A DNA stretch of 64,000 bases from an uncultured Arachnia sp. (GTDB lineage: Bacteria > Actinomycetota > Actinomycetes > Propionibacteriales > Propionibacteriaceae). A program made the position numbers and the translations under genes. The stretch lies in assembly GCA_934636715.1 (NCBI GenBank), contig CAKUBE010000001.1:1-64000 (forward strand), written 5' to 3'. A model generated the notes under the pieces. It was not told where the DNA came from. It did no database searches and was given only the letters and a program-made list of their open reading frames with translations. This document shows positions 58,185 to 64,000 of the stretch, piece by piece (position 1 is the first letter of the stretch; each line of letters starts with the position of its first letter).

Positions 58185-58793
58185 ATGTCTGACGCGAACG
58201 TGCCCGAGAACCGGATGCGGGCAGGGGACCAGGAGCGCGACGACGTGCTCGTCGCCCTGCAGCACGCCTACGAGGCCGGCCGCCTGGACCTCGAAGAGAT
58301 GCACGAGCGCCAGGACCAGGCGCTCAGGGCCAAGTTCGCCGACGAACTCACCCCGCTGCTCACCGACCTCCCGGAGGGCCAGGAGCTGGCGACCAGGTCG
58401 GAAGCGACGCCCGTCCCCGCGCACAAGGCGCTCCCGGCGGTCGCCCCGGCCGACGCGGGGTTCAGCATGACGGTGATGTCCGGCAGGGACGTCGTCGTCG
58501 AGTCCGGCACCGAGACGCTCAGCGACTTCTCGTGGTGGGGCGGCAACAACTACGACGTCACCCGCGCCATGGGCCCCGGCCGCGTCCTCACCCTCAACCT
58601 GCACGCGGTCATGGCGGGCAGCGACATCTTCGTGCCCGCGGGCGTGCGCGTGGTCGACCAGTCGATGGCCGTGATGGCGGGCAACGACATCAACCCGGAG
58701 GCACAGGGCGACGGCTCCAACGGCACGCTCATCCTCAAGGGCTTCCTCTGGTGGGCGGGCCACGACGTCAAGCGGGCTCCGGCCACCTCCTAG
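58185..58793 (+). CDS. DUF1707 domain protein, second copy
   Basis: 202 residues with DUF1707 at the N-terminus (RAGDQERDDVLVALQHAYEA, GRLDLEEMHERQDQALRAKF) and a beta-rich C-terminal domain (FSMTVMSGRDVVVESGTETL, VFAVMAGSDIFVPAGVRV-like repeats). It is a diverged neighbour of the preceding gene, 17 bases downstream, and probably cotranscribed. Function unknown. Confidence 0.82.
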   Translation: MSDANVPENRMRAGDQERDDVLVALQHAYEAGRLDLEEMHERQDQALRAKFADELTPLLTDLPEGQELATRSEATPVPAHKALPAVAPADAGFSMTVMSGRDVVVESGTETLSDFSWWGGNNYDVTRAMGPGRVLTLNLHAVMAGSDIFVPAGVRVVDQSMAVMAGNDINPEAQGDGSNGTLILKGFLWWAGHDVKRAPATS

Positions 58794-58800
58794 CAGGGGT

Positions 58801-58839
58801 TTGCACCTGCGAACTCGCTATGATAATTTGCAGGTGCAA
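58801..58839. promoter_or_regulatory. Inverted repeat flanking a -10 box upstream of the VWA gene
   Basis: TTGCACCTGC (58801-58810) and GCAGGTGCAA (58830-58839) form perfect 10-base arms around a 19-base spacer that contains TATGAT (58819-58824), a strong -10 box. The arrangement is a natural operator for a repressor or a pair of half-sites, lying 19 bases before the ATG. The -35 match is poor, suggesting that an activator might be needed. Confidence 0.65.
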
Positions 58840-58857
58840 TCTCAAGAGGAGGGGTGT

Positions 58858-60717
58858 ATGTCCATCTCGCGCCGCACGAAGCTCGCCCGCCTGACGACCG
58901 CCGTCGCGGTGGCGGCCACCGGTCTCGTCGGGGTCTCGACCTCGGCCCAGGCGGACCCGAACAGCGGGCAGTCGACGACGCCCACGATGGTCATCCTCGA
59001 TGCGTCGGGGTCGATGCGGAACGACGACGCCCCTGGCCGTCGGATCGATGCGGCGAAGGACGCGATCCACGATCTCGTCGCCGGTCTGCCGTCGGATGCT
59101 CAGGTCGGTCTGGTCGTGTACGGCACGAGCACGGGAAGTGCGAAGTCGGACAAGCCTGCGGGGTGCACGGACGTGAAGACGATTGTTCCGGTGGGGCCGA
59201 TCGACGCGGCGTCGTTCCTGTCGACGGTGGACGGGATCACGGCGTCGGGGTACACGCCGATCGGCGAGGCGCTGCGGCACGCGGCGCGGGAGCTGCCTCA
59301 GGAGGGTCCGCGGTCGATCGTGCTCGTCAGCGACGGCCAGGACACCTGTTCGCCGCCCCCTCCGTGCGAGGTGGCGAAGGAGATCGCGGGCGACGGCCTC
59401 GACCTGAAGGTGCACACCGTCGGGTTCAAGGTGGACAAGGACGCGCGCAAGGACCTGAGGTGCATCGCCGAGGCGACGGGTGGCTCGTATGCGGACGCGA
59501 AGGATGCCGACCAGCTGGGCGAGGCGCTGCAGCAGAAGGTGAAGATCGCGATCCGCGGCTACGACGTGTTCGGCACGCCGGTGAGGGGCGCCGAGTCGAG
59601 CACTGCGGCCGACCTCCCGCTGCTCGCGCCCGGCCAGTACGTCGACACGTTGCCGGCCAAGGAGAAGCAGGGAGCGACCACCGAGCGCTACTACCGAATC
59701 GCGCCCGAGCCGGGTTGGACGCCGCACGTCACCGTCACGGGCGTGGTGGCTCCCGACGCGAAGCGCTCCAGTGTGGCGGCCACGGTCTCCCTGGAGGTCG
59801 AGGCGCTCGGACCCGACGGCAAGAGCTGCGCGTCCGGCTACGGCAGTAAGCAGGGCATCGACGATGTCACCGAGGCCGTCGTCGCCGCCATCTCGTCCGG
59901 CTGCGAAGGGGAGTCCATCCTCAGGGTCACCCGCAAGGACCGCCTTTACCACGACTCCGAGATGACGGTGGAGATCGTCGTGCGCTTCGAGCCGCCGTCG
60001 GACATCTCGCACGTCCCGGAGCCGGAGGAGCGGGGCCTCCCGGAGGTGCCCGAGGTCGGCGACGATCCCACGCGCGTCTTCGGCGGCACGTCGTTCAACT
60101 CGGCCATCGAGCTCCAGCCCGGCGTGGACTACGCCGATGCGCTGCTCCGGGGCGAGCAGCTGTACTACAAGGTGCCCGTCACCTGGGGTCAGCAGATCGC
60201 CTACCGGTTCCGACAGGATGGCCCGCTGGTGACGGAGCCCTCCCGCCACACCGACGCGAACCTCGAGGTCCGCCTGTATGACCCCATGCGGATCCAGCTG
60301 GTGAAGGAGGCCGTGGGCTGGCGGGTGCCGAAGTACGGCGAGGACAACGCCGAACTGGTTGGCGGCACCGAAGAGGTCGTGCGTGCCACCTCGCGCCAGG
60401 TGAACCTGGACGGCTACTACTACCTGGTGGTCGGCCTCTGGACCTGGGCCGGTGACGCCACGCAGGATGTCGCGTTCACCGTCGTGACCCCCGGTGAGGT
60501 CGAAGAGGGCCCGATCTACCTGACGGACACCGCTCCGACGTCCGCGCCGTCGCCCAGCCCGGAGCTGTCGCCGTCGATGGAGCCGACGACGCGGCCCGCG
60601 CCGCCGACTGATGACGGTACGGGCTCCCTCTGGCCGACGGTGGGCATCGCCGCGGCCGCAGCCGCCGCCGGTGGCGGCGCGGTCCTCCTGCTGCGCCGTC
60701 GCGGTACCCGGGAATAA
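58858..60717 (+). CDS. Secreted, membrane-anchored VWA-domain protein
   Basis: 619 residues. A signal peptide (RRTKLARLTTAVAVAATGLV... to AQA) is followed by a von Willebrand A domain (about residues 40-230) with a complete metal site: DASGSM, the later Thr in SGYTPIGEAL, and Asp in VLVSDGQDTC. A beta-rich middle region and a Pro/Ser/Thr-rich stalk follow. A C-terminal transmembrane helix with a basic end (TVGIAAAAAAAGGGAVLLLR then RRGTRE) anchors it. The ATG at 58858 has GAGGAGG upstream. The domain is extracellular and could bind ligands or proteins through magnesium. Its partner is not known. Confidence 0.87.
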   Translation: MSISRRTKLARLTTAVAVAATGLVGVSTSAQADPNSGQSTTPTMVILDASGSMRNDDAPGRRIDAAKDAIHDLVAGLPSDAQVGLVVYGTSTGSAKSDKPAGCTDVKTIVPVGPIDAASFLSTVDGITASGYTPIGEALRHAARELPQEGPRSIVLVSDGQDTCSPPPPCEVAKEIAGDGLDLKVHTVGFKVDKDARKDLRCIAEATGGSYADAKDADQLGEALQQKVKIAIRGYDVFGTPVRGAESSTAADLPLLAPGQYVDTLPAKEKQGATTERYYRIAPEPGWTPHVTVTGVVAPDAKRSSVAATVSLEVEALGPDGKSCASGYGSKQGIDDVTEAVVAAISSGCEGESILRVTRKDRLYHDSEMTVEIVVRFEPPSDISHVPEPEERGLPEVPEVGDDPTRVFGGTSFNSAIELQPGVDYADALLRGEQLYYKVPVTWGQQIAYRFRQDGPLVTEPSRHTDANLEVRLYDPMRIQLVKEAVGWRVPKYGEDNAELVGGTEEVVRATSRQVNLDGYYYLVVGLWTWAGDATQDVAFTVVTPGEVEEGPIYLTDTAPTSAPSPSPELSPSMEPTTRPAPPTDDGTGSLWPTVGIAAAAAAAGGGAVLLLRRRGTRE

Positions 60718-60733
60718 CGCTCGGGTGGTAAGA

Positions 60734-63229
<2,496 letters not shown>

Positions 63230-63236
63230 GGCGGTA

Positions 63237-63290
63237 CCGCTGGTTGAGCCGACGCGCGAGCGCTAGCGAGCCGGCGTGTCGAAACCACCA
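63237..63290. repeat. GGTTGAG...GTCGAAACC repeat between grpE and dnaJ
   Basis: CCGCTGGTTGAGCCGACGCG, core GCGAGCGCTAGCGAG, and GGCGTGTCGAAACCACC. It is almost identical to the complete unit at 5880-5935, which lies 57 kb away, suggesting recent spread or sequence homogenisation. Confidence 0.9.
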
Positions 63291-63317
63291 AACCGGAGTT
63301 GAGGAGATGAGCGAGAA

Positions 63318-64000
63318 GTGAGTCAGAAGGACTGGGTCGAGAAGGACTACTACAAGGTTCTCGGCGTCTCCAAGAGCGCGTCCGCGGACGAGATCAAGAA
63401 GGCGTTCCGGAAGATCGCCCGGGACAATCACCCGGACCAGAACCCGGACGACAAGAAGGCGGAGGCGCGCTTCAAGGAGGCGTCCGAGGCCAACGCGGTG
63501 CTGAGCGACCCCGACAAGCGCAAGGAGTACGACGAGACCCGGAGCCTCTTCGGCGGCGGGTTCCCGTTCGGCCGCCCCGGGCAGCGCCCGGGCGCGCAGC
63601 CGGGTGGGTTCGAGGACCTGTTCCGCGGCGCCCAGGGCGGCGGCGCGGGGCAGAACCTCGGTGACATCTTCGGCGGGCTGTTCAACAGCGGCGCGACGCG
63701 CCGCGCCTCCGGCCGCGGCCCCCGTCGGGGCGCCAACATCGAGGGCGAGGCGAGCATCTCGTTCGAGCAGGCGGTCGAGGGCACGACGATCACGCTGCGG
63801 ACGGTCTCCGACCAGCCGTGCGCGGCGTGCCGGGGGACCGGCGCGAAGGCGGGAACGCTGCCGCGCGTCTGCCCCACCTGCGAGGGCTCGGGCATGCGCT
63901 CGACCCAGTCGGGCGGCGTCTTCCAGCTCAGCGAGCCGTGCGAGGACTGCCTCGGCCGCGGCCTCATCGTCGACGACCCCTGCCCCGACTGCGGCGGCTC
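63318..64000 (+). CDS. dnaJ: Chaperone DnaJ (Hsp40), partial
   Basis: The first 227 residues are present and the frame runs off the right edge. The J-domain has [20 protein letters not shown] and the HPD motif in [11 protein letters not shown] Gly/Phe-rich linker ([20 protein letters not shown]) and the start of the zinc domain ([36 protein letters not shown]) follow. It stimulates the DnaK ATPase. The GTG at 63318 is the start; a four-codon frame ATGAGCGAGAAGTGA just upstream overlaps it through GTGA and may couple translation. Confidence 0.97.
   Translation, partial: MSQKDWVEKDYYKVLGVSKSASADEIKKAFRKIARDNHPDQNPDDKKAEARFKEASEANAVLSDPDKRKEYDETRSLFGGGFPFGRPGQRPGAQPGGFEDLFRGAQGGGAGQNLGDIFGGLFNSGATRRASGRGPRRGANIEGEASISFEQAVEGTTITLRTVSDQPCAACRGTGAKAGTLPRVCPTCEGSGMRSTQSGGVFQLSEPCEDCLGRGLIVDDPCPDCGG

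Overview
The window is high-GC DNA with tightly packed genes, many 1-8 base start/stop overlaps and strong use of GTG starts, as expected for an actinobacterium. The HspR-type (HAIR) control of dnaK, the ileS T-box leader, the iron box upstream of ndh, the MptB-type mannosyltransferase, the actinobacterial lycopene cyclase pair CrtYc/CrtYd and the tRNA-deaminase-associated acidic protein all agree. I would guess the Propionibacteriales (Propionibacteriaceae-like), but the genus is not proved by what I can read here.

Layout. 1-6750: the 3' part of a LytR-CpsA-Psr gene, tRNA-Ser(GCT), an ACT-domain protein, a DNA alkylation repair pair (Ada/AlkA fusion and ogt), a tRNA-deaminase-associated protein, upp and a YwiC-like membrane protein. 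6750-11100: a lower-GC island with an uncharacterised 685-residue protein, a small membrane-anchored protein and a divergent XRE-regulator fusion, followed by a broken DUF3800 gene. The island is bracketed by imperfect direct repeats of the 3' end of the YwiC gene. 11900-29100: menB, a glycerophosphodiesterase, a short MurB-like protein, tRNA-Arg(ACG), tadA, an MFS transporter, tRNA-Ser(CGA), a LytR_C protein, a HerA-like ATPase, a SigE-type sigma factor with a membrane partner, an orphan sugar-binding lipoprotein, lysC, a DUF480-methyltransferase fusion, an oxidoreductase, a six-hairpin glycosidase and a lipoprotein. 29200-41340: ileS with a T-box, a MazEF-like toxin-antitoxin pair, a tandem-duplicated protein of unknown family, a MalY-type aminotransferase, dcd, an ABC exporter, deoC and a two-component system.

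41400-50520 is a divergent carotenoid cluster. One arm holds crtYc-crtYd-methyltransferase-crtU and then a P450; the other holds crtE-crtB-crtI-idi; a MarR-type regulator lies between them. CrtU together with the heterodimeric cyclase and the absence of a C50 elongase points to an aromatic C40 carotenoid of the isorenieratene type, possibly further oxidised by the P450. 50526-64000: a DoxX protein, ndh, mptB, an ABC transporter, thrC, two DUF1707 proteins, a VWA-domain membrane protein, and the dnaK-grpE-dnaJ heat-shock operon preceded by three HAIR elements.

The most unusual feature is the repeat content. There is a family of four 72-bp near-perfect palindromes with a TATATA core and mosaic arms. 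A second dispersed family (GGTTGAGCC...GTCGAAACC, at least eleven copies) not only fills intergenic gaps but also lies in frame inside thrC (twice) and mptB, and supplies the stop codon of another gene.
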